A stretch of 64,000 nucleotides of DNA from the NCBI GenBank assembly GCA_050084515.1, contig CM114272.1, positions 55,986,001 to 56,050,000 of the forward strand, given 5' to 3'. This DNA is from Blasia pusilla (lineage: Eukaryota; Marchantiophyta; Marchantiopsida; Blasiales). How positions within the stretch are numbered: the first letter of the stretch is position 1; every line of letters starts with the position of its first letter. Under the pieces are notes generated by a model that saw only the letters and a program-made list of their open reading frames with translations, made no database searches and had not been told where the DNA came from. Both the position numbers and the translations under genes were made by a program. Below are positions 22,491-33,483 of this stretch, piece by piece.

Positions 22491-23884
22491 GCTCACGGAC
22501 AAAAAAAACGGAGATGAACACTCATTATACACATCATTAAAATATAATTGAAAGTATAGTACAGGAATTGAGCCTTACCCAAATCTGACTCGTCGCGGAT
22601 CAGAGTGGGTACTCGTTTTTTATGATCCACGATTGCGCCGTCCTCCACTTTAGCAACCTCTTGACGCACTGGAGGTTGAAGAGCTGGTCCTCGCTCCCTC
22701 CAGTCAACACCAAGAAGCATCCCCTGTCACTCAGATAGGCGTCTGCAAAGGAGAACAATAGCGCAATCTGGTCATAAGAGAGCGGCACATTCCACTCAGG
22801 TACCTCGTCCGACGGATTCTCGCCCCAAAGTCGCAACCCCGAGGGTAGATCGGCGATCAAGAGATCCACCGCAACCTCTTTGACCACTCCATTCACCGTC
22901 CAGGCAGCGTGCCCATTTCGTTGGAGCTTCCGTCCCGGCGTTGTCAATTTTTTGATAGCTGGTGTCGACGCTTGAGAACGGTGGAGATGGCATGCATTGC
23001 CATCTCCACCGTCGCCATGTGATGAGGGAATGGGTGAAGGACCACTGCCTTCATGCAGAAATGTGCCTCCAATGAGTTGGGCCGCTCCTCCGCAAACTTG
23101 GTCCACGCCATGAACCTGTGATTTCCATCCCAGATGAAGAAATGCAGATTCCTCATCCAGCTGAATTCCATGCCCTCAACTTGCCTTATGAAATCCTGGT
23201 CTCGCATCCTCCAGAATGTGTCAAGCTTTTCCAAGTCCTCCTCCGTAATCAGAGCTTGGGTTCCATGCTCGTCGTAAGGCTGAACATAGAAGGGCAGAAA
23301 GCTGTCGACATAGGATGTTGTCGCCGCCGATTGTTTAAGCTTCGCGATGTCCTCGTCGGACTGAATTTTGCAAACGTATTCCATTGTCCGTAATCGGCAG
23401 AGTGGAATCCTCGGGGCGTTGTGGCCCTCCTTGAGTGCCATCTGCTTTACCACCTGTCAGAACCGGGACAAGATGAATAAGCTACACTGAATTCCCAATG
23501 AATTGCAATTCACATAATTCAAAAAACCCAGATCCTCTCTTACCCGCTCGAAAATGGGGTCGGTTTCTTGACCAACTAACTTGTCTGAGACAGAAGCTGG
23601 CAAATCGACTGGGAACTCGTCGATCCGATAGAGGTCGATGTCCTCCACCGGGCTTGGAGTCGAGAATGACCGCTTCTTCGGCCATGTCCACCATCTCCAC
23701 GTTGGCGGTCCTCATGACCTCGTCGTCATCGATTTCAACTTCTCGGCGTTTCCACTATGTTGATTGTGTCCCCGGACTTCGTGGGGGACATTTCCGCATC
23801 TCAACACTTGCAGTTGGACGGGAGGGCTATCATCAATGGCTATCGCTTTTTCCCTCCTCGCTTTAGCCAATTCTGCCCTCCTCA

Positions 23885-23893
23885 CCGACGCGT
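23885..23893. repeat. Target-site duplication of MULE element 1, left copy
   Basis: CCGACGCGT, matching CTGACGCGT at 35514-35522 in eight of nine positions. The duplicated bases lie inside the coiled-coil codons (LDAS-VRRAE) of the element 2 methyltransferase gene, whose sequence resumes exactly on the other side. Confidence 0.85.
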
Positions 23894-24159
23894 GAGGAGC
23901 GGTAAGAGGAGAGGAAGAGAGGAAGAGAGGAGAGAGGAGAGAGGAGAGAGGAAGAGAGGAGAGAGGAGAGAGGAAACTAGGGTCAACGAAATAGATACTC
24001 TTTTTTGAAGAGAGTTTCCGTTATGTTGAAGAGAGGAAATTTTTTTTTTGAAATTTTTTGCATTTTTTTGTTCATATATTAAGCAGTCCCACAAATTTTT
24101 TTTCCTCTTCCATATTTTGGCAACCCCTCTGAGTCCGACAAGTTGCAAATTGCACAAAA

Positions 24160-27100
24160 TTTAGAAAACTGAAAAATCAGTGGAATCATAAGTGTGGAAC
24201 CAATCACTTTTTTATCCAAGGTCTAGAAATAATCTGTCATTTGCCCAAGGCTGAATAGAGTTCAAGCTCGAAGTGAAGGTTGAGAAAAAAATAAAAGTAA
24301 AATCTAAAACCTCATTTTGCATCCTCAAAGTGGTTTGTTTAAAATACTTTGAACTTCTTTGAGGGACAGAATTGGTTGGTGGATTCCTACTCCTACCTCC
24401 GACTCTCTTAAAACTACTAGCAACACATAGTACATGTGCTTACAAGGGAAATACCTTTTGCCACTTGTCTCTCTTTGGACAAAGTCATCACATGATTATG
24501 TGGGAAAGCAACAGATGTGCACCACATACACCCCTATGACACTTGAATTTACAGTGTTGTTCCTGACCCAATACATCCTTCCTATTCCATTGCTACTCAA
24601 GACATCTTTCGTGGTGATGATCTCCATTTTTGCCTCCCGAGTGCTTTGCATTCGCTTTGCTCTCTCCACCGTTGGCTTTGCACATTCTGTTTCTCTTCAC
24701 CCCATTTCTAGACTCAACAGAAATAATGGATTGAGATCATCCACCTTCTCCGGTACATGTTAACATCAATCTTGGGTTGAATAAGAAATGCGAAGGTCTC
24801 GTAATCGAACATGCTCGAACTTCCCCTCTACGAGTCCAAACCGCACTTGTAAGATTGTCCACTTCGTCTTGAGTTCAGTTCGTGACTGCGGCGATGGGCC
24901 AAATCATGGGGGTATTCCCGGGAGCTCCAATGGCAGCAAGATAAGACTTCCGGAAAGCGCAAGATTCATTTGGGCAGAAGAAGTACTTCAATTGATCCCC
25001 GGTCCTCGTGAAACGATCAAAGGTTTTGAGTCCCCAAAACCCAGGCAGAGGTCGTCCAGTCCTTGTACTGTTCTTATTTAGGAAAGTGCCGCATGCTCTC
25101 CTAATGCCATCAGATCCGTCCCCGCAGGTGGGTCCACGCCCCTGGGTTGCTCCGAGATATATGCCACCATTTTAGGTTGCAATCCACCTCCATTCTTTGG
25201 AATCCCATATTGTTGAACCACCCGGTGTGACAGGATGTTGCAAACTTCCAGCAACGGAGGGCTTTTGAAATAAAACATTCACTGATTTTGGAGAAGTAAC
25301 TCCATCACGGATTTGGGATGGGTCCGGGGTCCCTGAATACCCGGGTGGTGTAATTTCCTTATCCAAATCAATCACCGGATTCGTTCCTCGATGCTGCCTC
25401 TTCACATGCCTGAAGTCAAGATACTTATCTGGTCTCCACGAGTCTCGTTCGGATTGCTCTACCACCATCTGTATGGGACGTCTTGGAACCCGCCCACGAA
25501 TATCCCCACCTATGTGTAGGTCTTGCTCGAGTGGAGTTTCAGCTACGCACCGGTTGAAGGCTTCGACATACAATTTTTCATCACCAGATCTCACAACCGC
25601 CTTGACATAGAGCTCGTAGATCGACGGCCCTTTTCCTTTTGTTATGCCTTTTGTGAGAAAGATATGGGGTGCTACAGACTGTAGCATTGCTTTTGCCTGG
25701 TCTTGTTGGTATGCCTCCACAAGTGAAATTTGTTGGCATGCTTGTGACAACCTGCAAGAGGAATGAACACTTTCTGCTCCACTTGTGTTGGGGCAGAGGG
25801 CATTTTCTTGAACGTTCAATCCCTGCAACGATGGCAATGTTAGAAGGGAACGAAAATAACTCAGGAGTCAAAGAAATAAGCAACCTGTCAGAACCAGACG
25901 GGTTGCAGGCCCGAGGCATCCCATGAACGACTCTACGACCCGTCGGGTCCCGACGTGTTGTGACCTTAAATCCACCTACTGCAACCCGTCGGAACCCGAC
26001 GGGTTGCAAGGCCGAGGCATCCCATGAACGACTCTGTGACCCGTCGGGTCCCGACGGGTTGCACACTCGGGTTGCACCAAACATCTGGATGCAACCCGTC
26101 GGTTTCCGTCGGGTTGCACAGTCGGGCAACCCGTCGCATCCGACAGCTTGCTCGGTTTCTTGGGTTTGAAATCCATATAATTCCCACGCTTCTCACCTTG
26201 AGCTATAACTTTACAAAAAATTCTCAGCGTGAGCTTGACAAGACAAAATAGTGAACTCACCTGCCGCATGAAGTTTCTCCTCAACCGCTGTGATCTCTCC
26301 CTGTCCAAGGATTCCAAGCAATTGTTCACAAATTTGTGATGCCGTTGTGAGCTTGATCACTCCGGGCTTTGAACCCGGAGAGTTTCTGTAGACCTCAGCT
26401 ACTTTCTTCGCCACATCCTCCTTGATGTGTCTTTGAATTGCATCGGTCACAGGATGAGTGTGGGAGCCAACATGGACAGCCAGCCTTGTATACTCTGACG
26501 TGGAGCCCAAGTCGTGGACAATGAAAAATATGTATGCAGGAATCGCTCCAACGTAGAAGGGCGATGCCAGACAATGAGGACATCCATGGCCTCCCGGCGG
26601 TATGGTGGCACCGACCTCGTATGGAGTTTCTGCATTCTTGGGAGGGAATTGCGACGTATTGACTCGCCCGTTGCGCTCTAGATACGGGCATGCTGGACTT
26701 CTACACTCCAAGGCTCCCACGCATTGGCGGCGGGAGACAATCCAAGGACCATCTGAAATTGAAGCACTGGTCCGTTGAAGCCTGCACCATCGATGACAAT
26801 CAGACTTTCTGTCCATACCCTTCAAGCGTCCTCCATCCTTCTTTTGAGCAGGAGCAGCAAGTGGAGGCAACTCAAAAATGCAATTAACATAAATGACGTG
26901 GGTGGCAAAAATCGACAAGAATGTGTTTGAACATTTTCAAGGCGAGACAAAAGCAAATTATTGCCGATACTGCAAGAGGAACGAGTAGGCTGACATAGGG
27001 CCCGATTGGTGTCCGACAGATCCACTAAGGTTGATAACATCCGGAATCTCTTCAGGAAAAACAACATTGTTACGAGCGTGCAAAGTTGGAGTCGAAGCCG

Positions 27101-27472
27101 GATCTGCAGAGCTTGGAGTTGCAAACGTAGAGCTTGGAGCACTAGGAAATTCTAGACCGTCTACTTGGGAAACAGATTTAATTCGAGGGGCGATCAGTAA
27201 ACTCTGTATTGACCATTTGGTAGAGGTAGGAGATTCCATACTTTACGGATGCGAGGTCACTTTGGCTGGACCGTCTCACCTATTATGTCTTCCGTACCGT
27301 CCACCCTAACATCTTTGGATACAAAGATGGTTCCAATTTGGAGAAGAAATCGAACAGACAGAAAATTTTCATGCACTGCTATAAAAGACTCACGAGCTTG
27401 GGGTCGAATGATTTCTGATTGAGGAAGGGCTGCCAGATGACTGCCACAAGTGAGCTTAACATAATTATCCAT
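24160..27472 (-). pseudogene. MULE transposase of element 1, core deleted
   Basis: Starts at MDNYVKLTCGSHL (27472). N-terminal segments continue in shifted frames, with SGSVGHQSGPMSAYSF near 27010, the Cys/His-rich block CVGALECRSPACPYL near 26715-26670, and CPHC and THPV further on. At 26277-26273 the sequence jumps from AVEEK to the end of the catalytic region: relative to element 2, 807 bases between two GAAAC copies are gone, removing both candidate catalytic aspartates. A splice donor CAG|GTGAGT follows, then an intron with six palindromes and exon 2 from about 25820 (GLNVQENALC). In the SWIM finger the first cysteine codon is TAA (24498-24496). The product cannot be a working transposase. 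Confidence 0.75.
25870..26160. repeat. Palindrome array in transposase intron, element 1
   Basis: About six palindromes with arms like GCAACCCGTCGG and CCGACGGGTTGC lie in the intron between the core exon and the SWIM-containing exon. The equivalent intron of element 2 has a similar set at 38870-39120. Confidence 0.8.
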
Positions 27473-27527
27473 TCCAAGAAGATTCCAATGGGAGGAGACT
27501 GAGAATGAGAATGAGAATGAGAATATT

Positions 27528-27536
27528 TAATTTATA
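27528..27536 (-). promoter_or_regulatory. TATA box of the element 1 transposase gene
   Basis: On the minus strand TATAAATTA, followed by tandem ATTCTC hexamers in the leader and ATG at 27472. The same arrangement is found in element 2 at 36667-36675, so it is a conserved promoter of the family. Confidence 0.65.
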
Positions 27537-27659
27537 GTGAATAGGAAACATATACTCCTGACAAGATGAATTCAGTGGGTGACATTGTCTGACACAATGG
27601 ATCCAATTCTGTAACACATTCAATTCTGTTGCAATATGTTACCGGATTCGGGAAGCAAA

Positions 27660-28400
27660 GGGTTGCGCATCACACTTGGAACCCGTCGGAGTCATGGTAA
27701 CTCAAAAATTATCCGAAGCTAAGCGAAGCCTACAACCTATCGGCATCGGACGGGTTGCACGCTTCTGCTAAACATTGTCGAAGCGAGAAACCCGTCTCTC
27801 TCTGACGAGTTGCTTGGATACCGCTGCCTCTTGCCCGAAGATGCCGGAGGCGTACAAACCGTCTGTTCCCGACGAGTTCCACGGGTGCCTCGCCTTTTAG
27901 CCCAAAGACGGCGAGGCGTGCAACCCGTCGCCCTCCAACGGGTTGCGCAAGGGCCTCGCCTTGTGGTGCAGCCAGCCAGACTCCGACGACTTGCACGAGA
28001 AGCCCTTGTTCTTAACCCTTGATGAGGGAAGCGTGCAACCCAACGGTCTCCGGCGGATTGCCCAAGATACGTCTCGTTCCCGTCCCAAACACGGCGGAGG
28101 CGCGCAACATGTCGGTCTCCGAAGGGTTGCGCGGGTACCTCGCGTTCTTTTCCGAAGACGACGGAGGCGCTCAACCCGTCGATCTCTGACGGGTTGCTCG
28201 CGCACGTGGCGACGTACCCGGGATGGCGGAGGCGCGCAACATGTCAGTCTCCGACGGGTTGCGCGGGTACCTCGCGTTCTTTTCCGAAGACGACGGAGGC
28301 GCTCAACCCGTCGGTCTCCGACGGGTTGCTCGCGCACGTGGCGACGTACCCAGGATGGCGGAGCCGCGCAACCTGTCGGACTCTGACGGATTGCCATTTT
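27660..28400. repeat. Palindrome array in the shared promoter of element 1
   Basis: About twelve full or half palindromes (for example near 27731, 27786, 27855, 27918, 28032, 28102, 28170, 28235, 28302 and 28365), spaced roughly 63-70 bases, fill the space between the two divergent genes. In the right part pairs of units with their spacers are themselves duplicated (CGCGCAACATGTCGG and CTCAACCCGTCG units alternate). Confidence 0.85.
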
Positions 28401-28781
28401 TCACGTCCGGACTTCCGTAACCTCCTTTCGTTGCCGTCGAAAGGACGACGGGATCCAACGGTCAGCCCAACGGCTAGAAAAGTACAAATAGGGCAGAAAT
28501 CGCTCATTTCCGGTTTCTCATTTCGCGATCTTTATTCCTCACTCTCCTGCGCAGCCGCTGATCAGATACGAAGGGGAATTTCACACGGCGACACATCGCG
28601 AGTCGATCGGAGGGAACGAGAGCGAGATTGTTCGACGCAACGACAGCGAGACGGTTCGGCCGAGCGATCGCGGGACGATTCGAGCTACCCATCAAGGCGA
28701 TTCAAGCTCCCATCTCGACATCAGCAAGGCGACTGATCAAGGGATTCGTCGTGGACATAGGTGGAGGCATTTGCGGAAAAA
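28400..28781 (+). promoter_or_regulatory. Promoter and leader of the ParB/methyltransferase gene, element 1
   Basis: After the last palindrome comes a stretch conserved with element 2 (inverse, 35777-36160), with a weak TATA-like AGTACAAATAGG near 28480. The leader has CGA-rich repeats such as GAGACGGTTCGGC, and the ATG is at 28782. The element 2 counterpart reads TATTTATACTTTTC on the plus strand, giving a clearer TATAAATA on the coding strand, so the TATA box of element 1 may have decayed. Confidence 0.45.
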
Positions 28782-29435
28782 ATGACGAGGAAAAAATCAC
28801 AAGCCAACAAGTCTGGGAGCTTCACTCCGAAGTCCATTAGGACTCCTGCGTCAGCTTCTCCTGGGCCTTGTTCGGCGAATGAAATTAGGCAGTAGGATAT
28901 CGAGGAGCGGGAAAGGGAAGCGGAGATGCACAACCAAATGCTTCTTGCGAGACGTGTTCAAGAGGCGCTAGATAAACAGAACGCAGAGGCTGAGACGTTG
29001 CAGGCCTTGAAGAAAAGGATCGCCGACGAAAAGAGAGAAAAGAAGCGTCTGGATGCGTCGGTGAGGAGGGCAGAATTGGCTAAAGCGAGGAGGGAAAAAG
29101 CGATAGCCATTGACGATAGCCCAGTCTGTCCAACCGCAAGTGTTGAGATGCGGGAAATGTCCCCCACGAAGTCCAAGGACACAATCAACATAGTGGAAAC
29201 GCCAGAAGTTGAAATCGATGACGACGAGGTCATGAGGACCGCCAGCGTGGAGATGGTGGACATGGCCGAAGAAGCCGGAGAGCGGTCATTCTCGACACGG
29301 ACCAAGTTTTCGGAGGAGCGGCACAACTCATTGGAGGCACATTTCTACGTGAAGGCAGTGGTCCTTCACCCATACCCTCATCACATGGCGATAGTGGAGA
29401 TGGCAATGCATGCCATGAACACGTGAGTATCTTTA

Positions 29436-30160
29436 ACACTTTCGCAACTCGTCGGACTCCGACGAGTTGCTCGATTGATGAATGGATTAGGTTTGTTTTT
29501 GCCGAAAGCAACTTGTCGGACTCCGACGGGTTGCTCGACTGCACGCTTTGTCGGATGTTTTTTTAAGATTGCAACTCGTCGGACTCCGACGACTTGTTTG
29601 ATTGACCATAGATTTAACTAGTTGTTGGCCCAAAGCAAACCGTCGGAGTCCGACGGGTTGCTCAACAGGCCGCCTTGTGAGGATGTTTTTTTAAGATTGC
29701 AACTCGTCGGACTCCGACAACTTGTTTGATTGACCATAGATTTAACTAGTTGTTGGCCCAAAGCAAACCGTCGGAGTCCGACGGGTTGCTCGACAGGCCG
29801 CCTTGTGAGGATGTTTTTTGGCCGAAATCAACCCGTCGGACTCGGACGGGTTGATTTGGGGAAAAACAGCTTCGAGCCAAGCAACCCGTCGGAGTCCGAC
29901 GGGTTGGTCTTGGGAAAAAACCTTCTAAACCTGCAGTCACTCGAGCAACTCATCGGAGTCCAACGAGTTGCATTCTTCAAAAAACATCCTGACAAGGCGG
30001 CCTATCGAGCAACCCGTCGGACTCCGAAGGTTTGCTTACCAGGCATTAGCAAATCTGAATGCAATCTGTCGGACTCCGACGGGTTGCATCATTTAGCTCG
30101 TTGCTAGAATCCGACCTTTAGCTGTGACAACCCGTCGGAGTCCGACGGGTTGCAGGAACC
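29436..30160. repeat. Palindrome array in the first methyltransferase intron, element 1
   Basis: Twelve palindromes at about 29440, 29508, 29570, 29634, 29697, 29760, 29825, 29880, 29943, 30008, 30059 and 30126, mostly with GGACTCC or GGAGTCC at the centre, giving near-perfect 26-base dyads. A block of about 127 bases holding two units (29570-29696) is tandemly repeated (29697-29823), which shows how the array grows. Confidence 0.9.
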
Positions 30161-30197
30161 CATGTAATTTCCTGACGGGTTGAGTTTGGATGTGCAG

Positions 30198-30886
30198 GAT
30201 TGTATTGGAGGGGAATGTCACCCACCACTGGATCCAGGACTGCGATTGGGTGAGGAAGGTGCTTACGACGCACCCGGGAGAGTACAGGGGGGTTCTTGGG
30301 CGATGCCCTCGTCAATCAGATGCTTGCAAAGGGTGCTCAGATTAAGAAGAAAACTTGGGCAAATAAGTTTATTTCTCAAGATGCAGCCGTAATCATCCTT
30401 TGCTGGTCGAAGATACAGGCCGTGAAGAAAAGCGCTGCACTGGAGCTGGAGCGGAGGGAGAAGGTATTTGCGTCTGAGCGCCCCAAATTCATCCAAGCTG
30501 CAGTATCTACTGCAACGAAATACACGGCGAGCAAGATGCAGCGATATATCAGCATTCTCAACCCCGAACTTGGTCCGGAGTTCTACAAGGTGCTAGAGGC
30601 GATTATCAAGCGCCAGTGGAAGAGGGATGAAGATCCGCATGGTCGGATTGGGGAGAAAGTGTCGCTGGATTGCGTGCATCGGTTTGCGTTGTCCGGGATA
30701 AGCGAGTTTAGGAGGATACGACTGATGAAAATCAGTCTCGAGGGCTCAGAGGCCCAGAAGAGGGCGGCACACCATCCTCCAAGTGTGTCCGATCCAGTGA
30801 TCTCGCATTGGCTACGCGAATGGTCGTTCTGGGACGCGTTGCGGGAAATCGGGAAGTCCGTCGGCCGACGGTGCAAGCGGAGCTGA
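30198..30886 (+). CDS. Helical middle exon of the element 1 ParB/methyltransferase gene
   Basis: From the acceptor at 30197 a coding stretch runs to 30886, with one apparent one-base slip in a G run near 30290. The open part begins GDALVNQMLAKGAQIKKKTW and contains KFIQAAVSTATKYTASKMQRY, LGPEFYKVLEAI and VSLDCVHRFALSGISEFRR. It is helix-rich and basic with no catalytic motif. It is absent from element 2, where the ParB and methyltransferase parts are joined directly. Because the reading frame is long and splice sites flank it, I take it as a true internal part of the ancestral protein rather than a separate gene. Function unknown. Confidence 0.5.
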
Positions 30887-32261
30887 GAAGATTAGAGCCC
30901 ATACGCGCGAAGCAAACCTTGAAAGTTACGGAGATTTTGAGGTTTGGCTCGACGACATCCGGGACAAGCCAACCAAAAACCTAGGATTCAAGACCATGTT
31001 CAAGGTTTGCGTCCTCCTCAAAGCGTGAGCTTGACGAAGAAGTAGAGGGGAACAAACGGGATCAGCGAAGAAGAAGCGAGATCTATAGGAGCAGACGGCG
31101 ATTCTGTTCAACTAAAATCTGCCCAACGGATGGTCTTGTGCACGTCGTCGGTGTAAGAACGCAGTGCGTGGGGAAAATTACGGTAGCCTTGAAATTGTGG
31201 GCCGCCGCGGATGCGAGACATTCTCCATGTACGACATGGAGATGGGCGACATGTCCGATTGGGAGGTGGAGAATTGCCCCATTTGGCTCGACTTCAACGA
31301 CCCTAAAGACATCACCGATAAGGATTTCTGGGTGCTTCATGATGCTGATGGCCTCCGGACAAGATGACATCCCCAATTTCGCCCACTGAAGACTTCTTCG
31401 GAGGAGATGCAGAAGAGCAGGCCACGAGGCAGTGAGTTGGCTTCCAAGGTCCCACTGACCAAAGACAAATCAGCGGGTCTCAAAGGCAAAGCGAGGGGGG
31501 GAAAAATTCAGAGGCGAGTCTTCCCAAAGAGAGGTTGAAGATTCAAGGCCGAGGCGGAATCGTCCGGAAGCGGGAGAGAGGGTCGGACAGGTCCTCGGCA
31601 AAAAAAAGCCACGAGTCTAAGGTCATAGAAACCCCGACAAGCCCGTCCCAGGCTAGGGAGAAGCGAAGCGAGAGGTGCCCGGTTGTCCCAAGGAGAATAC
31701 ACCCATCATCCTTGGGAAGACACAGACAAACAACGACCGGACAAGCGTCCTCCTTGATTCACTCCTTTACAGGATGAGTGAAGAGCTTCGATTGTCAGCG
31801 TCGACACCACCATCGAAAAATTGACAACGGGACGGAAGCTCCAACGAAACGGGCACGCTGCTGGGACGGTGAATGGAGTGGTCGAAGAGGTTGCGGTGGA
31901 TCTCTTGATTGCCGATCTGCCCTCGGGGTTGCGACTTTGGGGTGAGAATCCGTCGGACAAGGTACCTGAGTGGAATGTGCCGCTCTCTTATGACCAGATT
32001 GCACTTTTGTTCTCCTTTGCAGACGCCTATCTGAGTGACAAGGGCTGCTTCTTGGTGTTGGACCGGAGGAGTGAGGCGAGCTCTTCAACCTCCGGTCGTC
32101 AAGAGGTCGCTAAAGTGGAGGACGGCACAATCGTGGATCATAAAAAATGAGTACCCACTCCGATCCGCGACGAGTCAGATTCGGGTAAGGCTCAATTCCT
32201 GTACTATAATTTCAATTATATTTTAACGATGTGTATAATGAGAGTCAATCTGGGTTTTTGT

Positions 32262-32835
32262 CCGTGAGCAACCCGTCGGAGGCGGCGGGTTCTTTGGCTT
32301 AAGCGAGCCCATGCTCGGTGAGAGCAACCCGTCGGTTTCCGACGGGTTGCATCTTTCCCACACACAGGGAAAACCGCGGTGTACCTGCAACCCGTCGGGT
32401 TCCGGCGGGTTGCGATTGCTTTTGGTTTTCCCACTTGATTTTGGTTTTGGATGCAACCCGTCGATAGCGGCGGGTTGCTCTCGGTTAAGCATGGCTGCTC
32501 TAGGCGCAACCCGTCGCCTTCCGACGGGTTGCATCTTTCCCATACACAGGGAAAAACGCGGTGTACCTGCAACCCGTCGGGTTCCGATGGGTTGCGATTG
32601 CTTTTGGTTTTTCGGTTGATTTTGGTTTTTGGATGCAACCCGCCGATAGCGGCGGGTTGCTCTGCAAGCATGGGCTGCTCTAGGTTAAAGCAACCCGTCG
32701 CCTTCCGACGGGTTGCTCACGGACAAAAACAACGGAGCCCGGCGGGTTGTTTTGTCACGACCAACCCGTCGGAAGGCGGCGGGTTGGTCCGGGACAAAAA
32801 AAACCCGTCGGACTCCGACAGGTTGATCCAAAGTC
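32262..32835. repeat. Palindrome array in the second methyltransferase intron, element 1
   Basis: About eleven palindromes (near 32268, 32323, 32387, 32452, 32506, 32570, 32634, 32690, 32733, 32760 and 32803). Two alternating centre types, GGTTCC and ATAGC, recur with their spacers (GGTGTACC and GGTTTT blocks), so the array has grown by duplication of about 183 bases (32387-32569, then 32570 onward). Confidence 0.85.
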
Positions 32836-33483
32836 AGTTATTGAAAATTTTCTCAAGGCGACTTCTTTAGTTTCTGACATTGTTTCCAACATGCTGATTT
32901 ACAGATGGACCACTCCTACGTCTACTGCTTCTTTCGGCCCGAACACAATTTCCAGGTGTTCAAGATCCAGGATCCTGTGTATCCATGCTCAGATGGGTAC
33001 AGCTTAGATAGTTTGTACAATTCCCCCGGAATTTACATGCAAGACAAGATACCCTACGGGAGGAAGGAAAAGTCGCCGACCCGATGCAACGCTCATCGAG
33101 CTCTGCTCAAGGCCGGGTGACTTGGTGTTCGACTTAGTGGGACTTTCAGGGGCAAGTATCAAAGGCGCCTCGAAGAGTGGCAGGAACATTCTCTGCCTCG
33201 AGGGAAGGCAAGAACTGTTTGACCTTTGCAAGGAGGCAAAGGCATAATACGAAAGGCTCGTTGGGCGTACAACTCCCCACGGCCGAGAGCTCGGTTCGAG
33301 CCACCCTTGGTAGTGACTCCATCGTCACTTCCAACGATTCCCAAAATCGGGAGGGCAAGGCCAAAAGTGATTTTGCAAGAGCTCTCGGACGATGACGAGA
33401 GAGTTCAAAGAACTCCACGACCCACCTTGACTGCAGCATTTGGAGTAGGGAGTTTTTTGATAATGAGGCAAAAGATTTCATAA

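Larger units (their letters stand above)
21538..23893 (-). pseudogene. ParB-like / DNA amino-methyltransferase gene of element 2, 3' part
   Basis: Order on the minus strand: end of the coiled-coil region (LAKARREKAIAIDDSP, from 23893); an acidic stretch with VEMVDMAEEA and DIDLYRIDEFPVDLP; a 90-base intron 23543-23454 (GTAAG...CTGACAG); a ParB/Srx-like domain (23453 to about 22970) with WDGNHRFMAW at 23135-23103; and a methyltransferase domain with VDLLIADLPSGL (motif IV position, 22854-22837). A 548-base intron (22578-22031) full of palindromes follows, then MDHSYVYSF and the motif-I-like PGDLVFDLLGLSG (about 21834-21796), stop near 21538. Motif IV before motif I is the beta-class order of N4/N6 amino-methyltransferases. 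The frame shifts between the ParB and methyltransferase parts and again after the last intron. Compared with element 1, about 2.4 kb between the two domains is missing. Confidence 0.7.
28782..33483 (+). pseudogene. ParB-like / DNA amino-methyltransferase gene of element 1
   Basis: Start MTRKKSQANKSGSF at 28782, shared with element 2. An in-frame TAG at 28893-28895 (IRQ-stop-DIEER; element 2 has RQHEIEER) precedes a coiled coil (RVQEALDKQNAEAE, KKRIADEKREKKR). The ParB core is missing: the sequence jumps from FSTRT to KFSEERHNSLEAHF. A 775-base intron follows (29423-30197, GTGAGT...TGTGCAG) with twelve palindromes, then a helical exon (30198-30886), an acidic/basic linker to about 31790, and the methyltransferase domain with VDLLIADLPSG (motif IV position, 31911-31928). 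Intron 32185-32904 is again palindrome-filled, then MDHSYVYCF from 32905 and a decayed motif-I part, ending near 33483. The layout predicts a nuclear protein that binds and modifies DNA. This copy is broken. Confidence 0.7.

Noticed and set aside
24434-24763. 109-residue plus-strand frame MCLQGKYLLPLV
   Set aside because: It is the complement of the SWIM-finger exon of the element 1 transposase. The same shadow appears at 40126-40572 opposite element 2.
27660-28400. CRISPR-like array (regular repeats with spacers of similar size)
   Set aside because: The repeats are variable palindromes, spacers are partly repeated, no cas genes exist and the context is a eukaryotic transposon. The regular spacing is better explained by tandem duplication.
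27810-28736. Overlapping open frames of 65-180 residues with repeated RRVARLRRxRKRTRGTRATRR
   Set aside because: These come from reading the GC-rich palindrome array in several frames. The same happens at 36000-36680. The array is promoter DNA.
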